A DNA stretch of 57,546 nucleotides, from positions 1-57,546 of the forward strand of contig CAJUFL010000024.1 of the NCBI GenBank assembly GCA_910585605.1. The letters are read 5' to 3'. Of this stretch, positions 25,801 through 34,942 are shown one piece after another (position 1 is the first letter of the stretch; each line of letters starts with the position of its first letter). A program made the translations under genes and the position numbers. This DNA comes from an uncultured Lachnospiraceae bacterium. GTDB lineage: Bacteria > Bacillota > Clostridia > Lachnospirales > Lachnospiraceae. The notes beneath the pieces are model-generated. The model was not told the DNA's origin. It made no database searches and saw only the letters and a list, made by a program, of their open reading frames with translations.

Positions 25801-28044
25801 TGTGACTGTCCCGTCCGGTTCTGTCATTTTCACCATCCGGTTTAAGGCATCATAGGAAAATTGTGTCTTCTCCCCTCCTTTTCCCTCCGTTTCGGTCCGG
25901 TTTCCGCAGGCATCATAGGAAAAACAGACACATCTGCCTTCTGCGTCCTCCACGGCTTCCAGCCGGTTGTTCCGGTCATAGAAATACTTCGTCTCCCCGC
26001 CTGCGGCGTCACGTACGCAGGATATATTCCACATACAGTCATAGGTATATTCTGTCCGGTTTCCCTCCGCATCCGTTACCGCTTCCGGACGGTTCAGACA
26101 GTTATATGCGGTCTCCGTTATGCTCCCGTCATAATCCACGATCTTTGTGGCCTTTTTCCCATGGTTGTAAAAATAACTTCTCGTCTTTCCCTCTGCATTG
26201 GTGACCCTGACCAGCTCATCCTTTTCATTGTAGCTGTATAAAGTAGCGTTCCCATTTCCGTCCGTACTCTTTACCACACGGTTTAAGGCATCATATGCAT
26301 AGCAGGTCTCCAAACCCGCAGCGTTCCGGATTTTTAAGATATTCCCCTTTTCATCATAGGTGATACTGGTCTCTCCCCCATCCGCCTGCAGGATATGGAT
26401 CGGTCTCTTCTTTTCATCATAAGTAAATTCCGTACAGTTCCCTTCCCCATCAGTAGTCTTTATCAGGTTTCCTGCCCCATCATAATGATTCCTTACCTTT
26501 TCCTTCCCGTTTACCGACACCTTCAGCAGTCTGCCCTTCTCATTATAGGTCATCGTGGTGCGGTTCCCCAGGGCATCCACCACCTTTGCCAGATGCCCTC
26601 TGGCATCCCACCCATATACCGTGCGGTTTCCGTTTTTATCCGTATGGGATGTCCTGCGGTTATTCCGGTCATAGGTAAAGCTTTCCTCTCCATCCTCATA
26701 AATGATTTTCGTATTACGGTAAAGGGAATCGTGGCAGTATATGGTCCTGGCTCCGTTCCGTTCCGTAAGCTCCACCTGCCCTTCCTCTTCCAGATACCGG
26801 TATTTCATCCGGCTTCCATCCGGAAATACCTGTCTTTTTGTCCTTCCATCCCTGTCATATGTATTCTTTACCGTAACGATCCCTGCTGCATTGGTTACTA
26901 CGGCAAGCCTTCCTTCTTCATCATACCGGTAGTCATAACAGGTTCCCTCCAGGGCTTCCACATGCACCAGCTTTTCTTTTTCATAGGACATCCGGACTGT
27001 CCTTCCGGTATGGTCTGATACCCGGATAAGCTGTCCATCCCCATCATAGGCATAAGAAAGAGAGGAAGATGCTTCCCCCTCCCCTCTTTCCCTGGCACAG
27101 ACCAGACGGCCTTCTCCGTCATAGGAGAGCTCTGTCCCATTTCCTCTGACGTCCTCTAACAAAATACATTTTCCATCTTTGTCAAAACGGTATATGTCCC
27201 CGTCTGCCTTCTCATACCGGAATCCTTCCCCTTCCCGCTTAAGACACCCCAGACTTCCCCGCAGGCTTTTAAAAATCCCTTCTTCTCCTTCTTCATAATG
27301 CTCCTCTTTTCCGTCCTCCAGATAAAGGCTTACCCATTCTTCTCCCTCTTTAATATGTACCTCATAATTATGAATCCAGCCGGTTCCCATCACACCTTTT
27401 CTCTCCTCCAGGGCATTATAAAACCGGCGGAAGCAAAGACCAGGCTCCCCCTTTATCCTCAGGTCGGTCTTGTCATAGATAAAGTTTCCTGTAGACAGGT
27501 TAACCGGATCGGAAGAATACTGGCAGCTGGAAACCTCCAGCCCTTTCAGCCCGGCTTTGACCGATGCTAACAGCTGGCTGAGCTTTTCCCCCTCCTCTTC
27601 CCAGACCTTCTGGCATGCCGTAAGCTCCTCCAAAAACTGGTCGCCAGGCAGGTTTGCCGTCCCCTTTTGAAGAAACCGGTCCAGGTCCGTGATACGGGTA
27701 TAAATCCGGTCACAGGCTGATGCCAGCCTTTTTAACTGCCCTGCACACTGCCTGTCATACTTAGGCACTGCCTCCTCCAGCTTCTTTAAGGCTCCGGAAA
27801 GTCTCTTTTTCTCCTGTTCATATTTTCCCTGCCTGATCTTATTTTTCAAACTGGTCACAGCGCTCCCGGTCCCGCCCTCCTTTGCTGCTGCCGGAACCCG
27901 GTTAAGCTGTACCGAAATGTCTGCCAGGCACTTTTCCGTGTCCTCACTGACACTGCGGGCTGTCTCCAGCGTCAGTTTCCCTATGTTCATAAGCTGCCGA
28001 ATTTCATTCTGGCTGAATGCCTTGTTCTTATCTAATTTTGCCAT
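22873..28044 (-). CDS. RHS/YD-repeat polymorphic toxin 2 with unknown beta-rich tip and hydrophobic tail
   Basis: A 1,723-residue protein. I choose the ATG at 28044 (MAKLDKNKAFSQNE, with GGAGAAGGAG upstream); an extension to 28128 overlaps the previous gene. Residues 1-175 are helical; DUF6531 follows (DPVNLSTGNFIYDKTDL), then many YD repeats, then the RHS core ending NPVKYVDRDG near 1473. The tip (1474-1723) is first charged and helical, then rich in beta strands and glycine (VNAKVKFGDTGVSASAK, GYSVSMGGTSG), and ends with a hydrophobic segment at about 1658-1680 and a VLDDAAIPGVIAALAEL tail. I recognise no toxin family; membrane action is suggested by the hydrophobic end and the membrane-anchored immunity candidates. 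This is the RHS gene nearest to essC and probably in its transcript. Confidence 0.9.
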   Translation of the reverse strand: MAKLDKNKAFSQNEIRQLMNIGKLTLETARSVSEDTEKCLADISVQLNRVPAAAKEGGTGSAVTSLKNKIRQGKYEQEKKRLSGALKKLEEAVPKYDRQCAGQLKRLASACDRIYTRITDLDRFLQKGTANLPGDQFLEELTACQKVWEEEGEKLSQLLASVKAGLKGLEVSSCQYSSDPVNLSTGNFIYDKTDLRIKGEPGLCFRRFYNALEERKGVMGTGWIHNYEVHIKEGEEWVSLYLEDGKEEHYEEGEEGIFKSLRGSLGCLKREGEGFRYEKADGDIYRFDKDGKCILLEDVRGNGTELSYDGEGRLVCARERGEGEASSSLSYAYDGDGQLIRVSDHTGRTVRMSYEKEKLVHVEALEGTCYDYRYDEEGRLAVVTNAAGIVTVKNTYDRDGRTKRQVFPDGSRMKYRYLEEEGQVELTERNGARTIYCHDSLYRNTKIIYEDGEESFTYDRNNRRTSHTDKNGNRTVYGWDARGHLAKVVDALGNRTTMTYNEKGRLLKVSVNGKEKVRNHYDGAGNLIKTTDGEGNCTEFTYDEKKRPIHILQADGGETSITYDEKGNILKIRNAAGLETCYAYDALNRVVKSTDGNGNATLYSYNEKDELVRVTNAEGKTRSYFYNHGKKATKIVDYDGSITETAYNCLNRPEAVTDAEGNRTEYTYDCMWNISCVRDAAGGETKYFYDRNNRLEAVEDAEGRCVCFSYDACGNRTETEGKGGEKTQFSYDALNRMVKMTEPDGTVTEISYNEVGNVTEVKDSIGNMRKIMYNEVGRKTVETDGSGRTVRYGYDAVGNLISVTDAAGRRTEYHYEKGGLLKQTTYPDGTWERYSHDGCGNVTKKERADGYSIFYAYDCLNRLIKMESSTGQGKYWEYDAVGNVTAVTDASGNRTAYRYDRTGKLTGVTDAEGGEARYCYDGNGMLAELMQFSPDDAGEGQHITRYTRDRLGQVTAITDAMGRTEHFVYDASGRLESRTDRDGFTTSYAYTVSGQTARITYGDGKQAEFVYNDLRRLSEVKDWLGTMSFAYDGEGRIIRATDYRGKEVQYRYGESGEREAVIYPDGKEVIYGYDGLLRLASVESGSQRAEYAYDAYGRLSSRRTSDGILTEYGYDAAGLTASLVHTGADGILESYRYGYDAAGNRIREERYRKDLEEETGTYTYGYDRLHRLIRTAKDGEVLRSCRYDSFGNRTDRLEGEKHTRYTYNALNQLVYDTDGTAEHHYEYDGRGNLIRTLENGNLAHAYAFGAMNRMNRAVDSMGNVAEYLYNGLGHRTGMREGKAEPAGLRGVPDFKENGFLPDRPDAGRGQDSGVDGLLPDIPETWNKETEYILDFTKGYHNLLQREEDGNVQSYVWDSGALFMEENGESYRYLNDMQGSTMRLLNHGGEDMISYQYDEFGTDLSGNQGKFQPFGYTGYQRDAVAGTYYAQAREYDAGSGRFTSEDVVKGSAADPETLNAYGYCWGNPVKYVDRDGAFPTFSDVKKKAEDFVDKVDEAVSEAIEWSHKIWEQEIVGEDTIHYETKVGNDVTYEVSTHKGGNIVVIKRDEAGNFKGWSVNAKVKFGDTGVSASAKLSGKGLNPKTWKYTESVKRSDKETGISYGVGRYTDAKGTGYSVSMGGTSGNMPLPLPDGTQIDDYGSLNWSLSYNKENVNWNDMLGAAATAVSIAGAMALLIWLVSNDASGVGVLDDAAIPGVIAALAELFAKFGQYLPQFANGLTCGLE

Positions 28045-28060
28045 TGTTCTTCTCCTTCTC

Positions 28061-28357
28061 CTATCCCTGTATTTTTCTGGATGCGTATTTTTTATCCAGT
28101 TGGTCAAAATCATTACATGCCTGATCAATATACTCCAACAACTCCATCATAAGATCTCCCATTCCATTTACCAGCTTTGCTTCCTGATTCAGCTGTTCCT
28201 TTAGGGCTGATACTGTTTCTCCTTTTGACTCTTTCATGCATTGCCTTATGCTTTTTACTTTTATTTTGTTGTAATTCAAAATATCTGCCTTTACCTGCCT
28301 TTTCATTTTGCTGGTCTTTGCTTTTACAATCAATAATTGAATCTTTGTATTCCCCAC
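28061..28357 (-). CDS. Small helical EsxA-like partner of RHS toxin 2 (gene C)
   Basis: A 98-residue helical protein starting at GTG 28357, with GGGGG eight bases upstream. It ends NDFDQLDKKYASRK, matching the C-terminal motif of EsxA and of the module 1 counterpart at 7701-8000. It has no WXG motif and no signal peptide. It sits 16 bases upstream of RHS toxin 2, third of the trio. It is likely exported with the toxin or helps dock it on the T7SS. An overlapping frame at 28125-28376 is a shadow. Confidence 0.7.
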   Translation of the reverse strand: MGNTKIQLLIVKAKTSKMKRQVKADILNYNKIKVKSIRQCMKESKGETVSALKEQLNQEAKLVNGMGDLMMELLEYIDQACNDFDQLDKKYASRKIQG

Positions 28358-28369
28358 TACTTTTTCCCC

Positions 28370-28654
28370 CTAACAAATAGTATCAATATTATTGAAGCTC
28401 GTAATTACCGTATCAACAGACTGTTCAGTATTTTTAAATGTGTCCTCTATCAGCGGTATGATACCGGTCTCTATTGTTCCCAATAATTGCAGCAGATTTC
28501 TGGTCGTCTGGTCAAGCTGAAAGCTTTCCCCTTCCAACAGCTCTTTAACATCTGTTATTCCTTGTTTTATATTGGCAAGTTCTTTTTCATGGTAATCTGA
28601 CAGCTCTTTTTGTAATTTGTTATATTCATCTTTTTTTAAATTTACTCTCCACAT
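28370..28654 (-). CDS. Small helical helper protein, gene B of the trio before RHS toxin 2
   Basis: A 94-residue helical protein starting MWRVNLKKDEYNKL, with TGGAGG before the ATG. It counts as WXG100-superfamily-like on size and helix pattern, but the typical WXG turn is absent. It is the positional equivalent of 8009-8296. It lies 12 bases before gene C and 48 bases after gene A. Its role in toxin export is inferred from the conserved trio. Confidence 0.65.
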   Translation of the reverse strand: MWRVNLKKDEYNKLQKELSDYHEKELANIKQGITDVKELLEGESFQLDQTTRNLLQLLGTIETGIIPLIEDTFKNTEQSVDTVITSFNNIDTIC

Positions 28655-28702
28655 ATTTTAATCCTCCAAAGTTTTGCATCCCGTAATTTCTTATATTTTA
28701 CT

Positions 28703-29101
28703 TTAATCCATTAAATTGATCTTTGTCTTTGCTGATGAAATCTCCCCCTGAAGCTTCAATATATGTGAGTCTAATTTCTGAATCTGTGAGTCCAGTTTTC
28801 CGCATAAAATATCCATTTTTTCTTTTGATTCCTGCATATTATCCACCTGATCCCCATATGTCTTTTGCAATTTGTCTGCAATTTCCCCTTCAAACACATT
28901 TTTTATCACTACTTCACTGGCGATCTGTGAAGCGCAGTGCTTCTTGTATTGAAGAATCCATTTTCTTTTATAGTTCTCCAGATTTCCTCTTTCTATATTC
29001 AGACGATCTTTAATGGCATTGCAAGTATTTATCTCCTTCGTTTTCCCCGATATTAGACTGTCCAACTGATTTTTTAACGCTGTATTTTCCTTACTTCCCA
29101 T
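28703..29101 (-). CDS. Coiled-coil helper protein, YwqH/DUF5082-like (gene A)
   Basis: A 132-residue coiled-coil protein. I prefer the ATG at 29101 (MGSKENTALKNQL), nine bases from AAAGG; ATG 29107 is an alternative. It carries KNVFEGEIADKL, the same conserved core as the paralogue at 8312-8680. It is the first gene after essC, about 100 bases downstream, so the effector module is physically attached to the secretion genes. DUF5082 membership is judged by eye. Confidence 0.65.
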   Translation of the reverse strand: MGSKENTALKNQLDSLISGKTKEINTCNAIKDRLNIERGNLENYKRKWILQYKKHCASQIASEVVIKNVFEGEIADKLQKTYGDQVDNMQESKEKMDILCGKLDSQIQKLDSHILKLQGEISSAKTKINLMD

Positions 29102-29202
29102 AGGCATTTTCCTTTCTTTCAATAAAAAGTTTTATGTGTTTGCAAAATCAATAAAATCGGGATTGTGAAATCTACCAAGCCCTGCAGCAATATATATAAC
29201 TT

Positions 29203-32200
29203 TCATACCTCCATACATTGTGGGAGTCGAATCCGCTCATATGTACCATTTTTAAATAACAGACCATCACCGAAAACCGGATATTCTCTGTCATAAGCAA
29301 CAGGAAAAATCCCATTCAGACCCTGGTCACTCAGCACAAGCCCGAATACTGATGTTTTTATCCATGCAGAAACATCATCATATCCCCGTAATCCAGATGA
29401 ATTAACATTGACTATCAGCATCAGTCCACACTCTACTGCTTTTTTCAACGTTTCGGCATATTCGTCTGCATCATCTCCCAGCATTTCAATCAAATCATCT
29501 GCATCATCCACTAACAGAAAATAAGGTTCCTTCTCCATATAAAACTCTTTTGGCTGAATCACTGTTCCCCCTTCTAAAGCCTCCTTAAATTGTGCACTTC
29601 TTTCTTCTACAAACTCACCCAATTCCTCTATTAAATCTTCTATCTCACTCCCAGGCTGGTAATAATGGATAGATGTATTTCCACTATTGGAATAGAAGCT
29701 TAATTCCTTGGAATCTACTAAATAGACGGTTCCTTTTGCTGTAATCTGTTCGAAAATAACTTTTAATATATTGGTCTTTCCCTTCGCTGCTTCTCCGATG
29801 ATAACAAATGGAGACATCATACGATATATTCCCCTTATCTCCACATCCTCCTTTTCCAGCCCCAGCATAATATCATAATTACCACCACTGTATCTGGTAA
29901 ACATATCCGATGTAAACTGTTCTGGCAGCATCGGAATTGCTGGTGCATGTTTTCCTCCGCTATTTTCTTCTATTTTTCTTACAATGTTTTTAATCTCTGC
30001 AATATACTCCACCTCATCCGACAGGTCAGCCATTGCATAAATCTGCATAATGTTTACGTTATGGTATGGAATCAGTGCACGACCCTGTATCTCTGGCAGC
30101 TTATATTCACTTTTACCTACAATTGCAGAAGCTTCCGAATCATCAAACATAAATCCTGCTATTTTTACTTTGATATTGTTCAGCGTAGCAAAGCGTATCC
30201 CTCCGCTTCTTGTTGCAGAAACAATCATGTAAATTCCAAGACCGGAACCGTCTCTGGACAGCTTGGTAAAAAATTCCTCCTCGTCATAACCCAATTCCGT
30301 CACTACATCAAAATTATCCACAACAACCACTATTGCTTTCAGCGGCTCAACTGCTGTCTGGTTATACACATCAAAATTCTGTGCCATTTTTTCTGCAAAC
30401 AGCTTCTTTCTGGTCTTCATCTCTTCCTGAAGAATCCGAATCAGCTTTCCAAGCTTAACACTGTCATCAAACTGCATATAATCAGCAGTATGCGGTAAAT
30501 GGCTAAGAGGAATCAACGCACTGTTTCCAAAATCAAGAATATAAAAATTCAGGAAATCAACTGCATTTTTTATTGCAAGGCTTAATACAGAAGTCAGCAG
30601 CATGGTTGATTTTCCATACCCGGCAGATGCAAAATATGCAATATGTCCTTCTTTCATCAAATCAACAATAAGCTCCTCCTGTGCCTGTTCTTCTGGTATA
30701 TCCACCATTCCCAAAGCAATCCTTAAATCAATATTTTCTTTATGGGCAGTATCCTCTATATCCTTTGCATATGGGCTTACCATCATCGTTTTCAGGGACG
30801 GAAGCCACGGTTTTCTGACAAATGGAACTCCTTCCTTTTCAAATGTCTCTTTCACATACGCAATCGTGACATCCAGCTGGGTAGCCTTAACCGATATATC
30901 TTCCTTCTGATCGCTTAAGTCCATATTCAGAAGCTCTCCCTGTCCCAATTCATTAATACGGTATACCCTTGTATCTGCCTGTTCAGTCTCCCCTTCTTTA
31001 CTATAAACTGCCCCGCTCCATGCAGACTGGAACAGTTCATATACCTCATTATTACCCACCTGAAGATAGGCACGTCCGGGCTGGGTAATACTTGCTGCAT
31101 CCGCTGTTTTCAATATTTCACGGCTGTCCGCTTCGTCCTGTACCTTTAGGGCAAGCTTAAATTTAGAATTTGTCCAAATCTGGTCATCCACCACTCCCGA
31201 TGGTTTCTGGGTAGCCAGAATCAGATGTACCCCCAGACTTCGCCCTATTCTTGCCGTAGATACTAATTCTGCCATAAAATCCGGCTGTTCTTTCTTTAAT
31301 TCTGCAAACTCATCACTAATCAAAAATAAATGAGGAATCGGTTCTTTTGCTTCTCCACTCTTAAATAATTTATTATAGGAATCTATATGATTCACATTAT
31401 GATTACTGAATATTCTCTGCCGCCTTGCCAATTCACTCTTTATAGATGCCATGGCACGCTGGCTTTCACTGCCATCCAGATTTGTAATGGTTCCCAAAAG
31501 ATGCGGCATATCTTTAAACAATCCAGCCATCCCCCCGCCTTTATAATCAATCAATAAAAAACCGACCTCATATGGATGAAAATTAACGATAAGGGATAAA
31601 ATATACGACTGGATAATTTCCGACTTACCGGAACCCGTTGTTCCCGCAACCAGACCATGAGGTCCGTGGGCTTTTTCATGCAGATTCAGATAGACATAAT
31701 CATCAACTGCACGAACACCTAACGGAACTGCCAGCGTTTTATAAGCCTGATTCGCCTTCCAACGCTTTTCGACCTGTAATTCCTCCGGTCTGCCTATCCC
31801 ATACATATCAAAGAACGTAATGCTGTTCGGAATATGTGAAGTCATTCCCTTTTCATGCTGCAAGGCACTAATATTGCGTGCAATCCACGGAAGATCAACA
31901 TCAGCACAGCTTTTAAGCTTTATCTGTCTTTCAACTACTTTCTTCTCTTGCAGAAGTAAGGTTCCATACTGCGAATCTTCCAGCATAATTACGGTTCCTA
32001 TATTCTCCGGCAGGTTGGACCGCAGATATGTTGTATAAATAATGGAAAATCCCAGATTCAAATCTGTTTTTCCAAGAAACTCCATAATCGCATGTTCAAT
32101 GATCAGCTTGGGCTCATCAATGACAAAAAGAAAGTGCGGTGTATAGCGTGCTTCCTTTTTTTTCTCCTCATTTTTAATCTGTCTTTCCTTTAATATCTGC

Positions 32201-33549
32201 TGAAGACTCCCCAGAATCTGATCCCGCATTCTCTCGGAATTAATGCTTCCATATACATTGATTGCATGAATCTTTACATGAGGAAACCAATTCATCCATA
32301 AAAAATCATCATTATATTTGGAGTCAAAAATATTAATGATCTGTAAATCATGATAACTATGAAAAAACGCTAGCTGCGTAATATATATTTTTAACTGTTC
32401 ATGAATCAGTTTCTTTTCACCGACAATGCCCAGATGTGCCTTCTTTAAATCTATGACCACCGGTTTATCATTTACCTGTGAAAATTCATTTACAATCTGT
32501 TCTGCTTCTTTAAGAAGCTCATCCTCTTCCATATTCATATCCGGAGCTTCAAATTCTATATGATAGCTGGCAGTATCATCACAAGTGCCTATCATAATCC
32601 GTAAGAAATCGTCATCGTTATAATTTTTTTCATATAACCTGCTGTCATAATTTCTCACCATATTTTCAATTTCAGGCAAATCGGGATAATTATAACGATA
32701 GGCTGATATTTCCTTTGTATTAAGTGCAAATAATTCCTTTCTTTTTCCCAATAGATAATTTTCATAATACTGACGTCTTTTTTTATTCTTTTCCTTACAA
32801 TCCTTTTTTTCATTAAAATACTGTACAATGGAAAAGATCATGGTCATGCCTGTCATTGCCGCTGTAATCAGTACGTAAGCACCCCCGCTGGAAAGCATAC
32901 TCATTGCAACAGTCAATATGATCATAACAAGTGGCGGCAATATCATTTGTAAGATTCCCCGCTTGGAAAAATGAGCTTTATCAGGCGGCGTATGAATTAC
33001 AACACGTTCATCAGGAACATTCATAATCAAACGCGGAGAACGCCTGTAATGAATCGTTTCCTCTGTCAACGATTCATGATATACCCACTCTTCCAAATCT
33101 GCTTTATATCTGTCCGGATTTCCATTGATTTTTATTTTATCTTTCCATAAGGTAAATTCTATATTAGAAATAAGAAATATATCCCCATCGGTATATTCCA
33201 AATCAAGGACTGTATTCTCAAAAATTTTGCTTTTTCCGTTTAGATATATTTCATCTGGAAACTTTGCATCCTGTTTATAAAATATTGCCCTGTTTTCCTT
33301 AAAAATCACCCTGATATTCATATTAGGAATCACAACATTCCCTGTACCCGCATCAACAGTAATTTCCCCATTTCTTAAAAAAAATCTATCGTTATCCTTT
33401 TTTAAAAAAACCATCATGCCATTAGGAAGAGCTTCCCATTCATAGGGTACGAAAGTCTTCTGTTCTATCGTCTGTCCTTTATAACATACCTTCTCTTCCG
33501 CTGGTAATTCTACATATTCCTTCTCTTGTTTGATCAATAAAAATTCCAT
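29203..33549 (-). CDS. essC: EssC, FtsK/SpoIIIE-type ATPase motor of the T7SS
   Basis: A 1,448-residue membrane ATPase that powers T7SSb export and selects substrates. The start is the ATG at 33549 with AGGGGA upstream, and the N-terminal MEFLLIKQEKEYVEL begins the FHA-like part typical of EssC/YukB. Two membrane helices lie at about 200-243. Three P-loop domains follow: GTTGSGKSE near 638 with Walker B LFLISDEFAEL near 745, a second P-loop ASAGYGKST near 978, and a third, degenerate GEAAKGKTN near 1255. The length is normal for the family (about 1,480). It is last in the secretion operon and is followed by the effector module, as in other Firmicutes where effectors vary with the EssC C-terminus. 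Confidence 0.96.
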   Translation of the reverse strand: MEFLLIKQEKEYVELPAEEKVCYKGQTIEQKTFVPYEWEALPNGMMVFLKKDNDRFFLRNGEITVDAGTGNVVIPNMNIRVIFKENRAIFYKQDAKFPDEIYLNGKSKIFENTVLDLEYTDGDIFLISNIEFTLWKDKIKINGNPDRYKADLEEWVYHESLTEETIHYRRSPRLIMNVPDERVVIHTPPDKAHFSKRGILQMILPPLVMIILTVAMSMLSSGGAYVLITAAMTGMTMIFSIVQYFNEKKDCKEKNKKRRQYYENYLLGKRKELFALNTKEISAYRYNYPDLPEIENMVRNYDSRLYEKNYNDDDFLRIMIGTCDDTASYHIEFEAPDMNMEEDELLKEAEQIVNEFSQVNDKPVVIDLKKAHLGIVGEKKLIHEQLKIYITQLAFFHSYHDLQIINIFDSKYNDDFLWMNWFPHVKIHAINVYGSINSERMRDQILGSLQQILKERQIKNEEKKKEARYTPHFLFVIDEPKLIIEHAIMEFLGKTDLNLGFSIIYTTYLRSNLPENIGTVIMLEDSQYGTLLLQEKKVVERQIKLKSCADVDLPWIARNISALQHEKGMTSHIPNSITFFDMYGIGRPEELQVEKRWKANQAYKTLAVPLGVRAVDDYVYLNLHEKAHGPHGLVAGTTGSGKSEIIQSYILSLIVNFHPYEVGFLLIDYKGGGMAGLFKDMPHLLGTITNLDGSESQRAMASIKSELARRQRIFSNHNVNHIDSYNKLFKSGEAKEPIPHLFLISDEFAELKKEQPDFMAELVSTARIGRSLGVHLILATQKPSGVVDDQIWTNSKFKLALKVQDEADSREILKTADAASITQPGRAYLQVGNNEVYELFQSAWSGAVYSKEGETEQADTRVYRINELGQGELLNMDLSDQKEDISVKATQLDVTIAYVKETFEKEGVPFVRKPWLPSLKTMMVSPYAKDIEDTAHKENIDLRIALGMVDIPEEQAQEELIVDLMKEGHIAYFASAGYGKSTMLLTSVLSLAIKNAVDFLNFYILDFGNSALIPLSHLPHTADYMQFDDSVKLGKLIRILQEEMKTRKKLFAEKMAQNFDVYNQTAVEPLKAIVVVVDNFDVVTELGYDEEEFFTKLSRDGSGLGIYMIVSATRSGGIRFATLNNIKVKIAGFMFDDSEASAIVGKSEYKLPEIQGRALIPYHNVNIMQIYAMADLSDEVEYIAEIKNIVRKIEENSGGKHAPAIPMLPEQFTSDMFTRYSGGNYDIMLGLEKEDVEIRGIYRMMSPFVIIGEAAKGKTNILKVIFEQITAKGTVYLVDSKELSFYSNSGNTSIHYYQPGSEIEDLIEELGEFVEERSAQFKEALEGGTVIQPKEFYMEKEPYFLLVDDADDLIEMLGDDADEYAETLKKAVECGLMLIVNVNSSGLRGYDDVSAWIKTSVFGLVLSDQGLNGIFPVAYDREYPVFGDGLLFKNGTYERIRLPQCMEV

Positions 33550-33642
33550 ATTTATTCCCCTGTATTTTGATTTAACCCATTCTAACTGCCTGCAAAGCAG
33601 ATTTATCCGCAAATACTTTCCGTTTTATAAATCAACTTTACA

Positions 33643-34770
33643 CTATTCTTCCGTATCCTCCGTACCACTTATGCTTTCATCTTTTGTAAGTGCCTGTATC
33701 TGATCATCCAGCGTCTTTAACCTTGCCGTCTTTTCATCTCCTGATAAATCGGTGTCCGCTTCCAAAATATATTTCTCTTTTAAATAGGCATAAACCAACA
33801 GCTGATCATCCGATATCTGCTGTGCTATATTTTTAGAACTCTCTATATCCAGTCTTCCAATGCTAATCCAATAGTCTAATATTTTTTCGTTCCCCTGAAT
33901 CTCAACCGCAGTTAAAATATTTGTTTTCTGCTCCTCTGTCAGGTTCTCGCATTTCACATATGATACAGCCAGAATATATTTCTGATGACTGTCTAATCTC
34001 TCTTTCGAAATTCCCCGTAAAGAGTCCACTACTTCGGTATAATTTAAATCCAGATACGCATTCTGTGCCTGAATGACTCCTTCATGATATGGTTTTATCC
34101 AAAGGAAATAATAACCGCCCAAAAACACTAAAATCATGATCAGAAAGAAGCTTATTGCTGTCATAGCCCTCTTAAATTTATAAGATCCCTTATCTACCTC
34201 TATTTTTCTTTCATGATTGTATGTACTGACACGTTCTGCCTCCTGTTTTAACAAGGAAACCAGCTCATCCCAATCCTCTATATCCATAAGCTTTGTCAGA
34301 TATTTGTCCTTTTTTAACAGATCCATTCCACCCTGAAAATAGTCATCATAGTGATACTTATCTGACAGCGTACAGCCAATCAATGCCTTATACTCTTTTA
34401 TAAAATTTTCATTATATGAGTGATTTCTTTCATCACAAATATCACGGAACTTCACAAATACTTTGCCATACATATCATAGTACAAATTATCCGGAGTGAT
34501 GGGAAACAGGAAATGTGCTCTATACCGATAAAATTCTCCCACATCTATCAATGCTTTTAGTTTTGTCAGACGATTCTCTTTAGAAATCATCTGATACTCC
34601 TGTTTTTCTTCTATATCATAGGTGATCGCAACCAATTCACCTTCCATTTCATATTCACAAGATAAAAAAATCCCACTCGCCTTACATATTTTGTTTAAAT
34701 CATATTCATCTCTTGCGTTCAATTCAGATTGCCTATATTCATTTGTTACCTTTTTTGCTTCTACACTCAT
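33643..34770 (-). CDS. essB: EssB/YukC, T7SS membrane component
   Basis: A 375-residue protein with a ~205-residue cytoplasmic pseudokinase-like domain, one membrane helix at about 207-230 (AISFFLIMILVFLGGYYFLW) and a helical outer domain with GISKERLDSHQKYILAVSYVK, typical of EssB/YukC. The C-terminal ~30 residues are acidic. AGGAGAGG precedes the ATG. It lies between esxA and essC, and two hairpins separate it from esxA. In known systems EssB binds the EssC motor in the membrane complex. Confidence 0.93.
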   Translation of the reverse strand: MSVEAKKVTNEYRQSELNARDEYDLNKICKASGIFLSCEYEMEGELVAITYDIEEKQEYQMISKENRLTKLKALIDVGEFYRYRAHFLFPITPDNLYYDMYGKVFVKFRDICDERNHSYNENFIKEYKALIGCTLSDKYHYDDYFQGGMDLLKKDKYLTKLMDIEDWDELVSLLKQEAERVSTYNHERKIEVDKGSYKFKRAMTAISFFLIMILVFLGGYYFLWIKPYHEGVIQAQNAYLDLNYTEVVDSLRGISKERLDSHQKYILAVSYVKCENLTEEQKTNILTAVEIQGNEKILDYWISIGRLDIESSKNIAQQISDDQLLVYAYLKEKYILEADTDLSGDEKTARLKTLDDQIQALTKDESISGTEDTEE

Positions 34771-34821
34771 GTAGCCTCTCCTTATACTTTGTTATAAATG
34801 GTATATCTGCAAAGCAGATAA

Positions 34822-34867
34822 AGGCTGCTGCACCACAACTAAAGGAACCTTTCTTCGTGCAACAGCC
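34822..34867 (-). terminator. Hairpin between esxA and essB, possible partial terminator or RNA stabiliser
   Basis: On the minus strand GGCTGTTGCAC pairs with GTGCAGCAGCC (one G-U pair), with a small AAAGG/CCTTT stem in the loop, followed by only three T. A second small hairpin, ATCTGC-TTT-GCAGAT, lies just downstream. The weak T-run suggests read-through to essB and essC. It would favour a short, abundant esxA message, as the secreted protein is needed in excess. This use is inferred. Confidence 0.5.
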
Positions 34868-34942
34868 CCTGATTGTCAACCCTTAGCGGCAATCACCAAA
34901 TGTACATACAAGCATGCCCACTTGACTCATTGCCCACAGGAA

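Noticed and set aside
28045..28128. N-terminal extension of RHS toxin 2
   Set aside because: It overlaps gene C and has no ribosome site, whereas the ATG at 28044 does and gives the MAKLD start.
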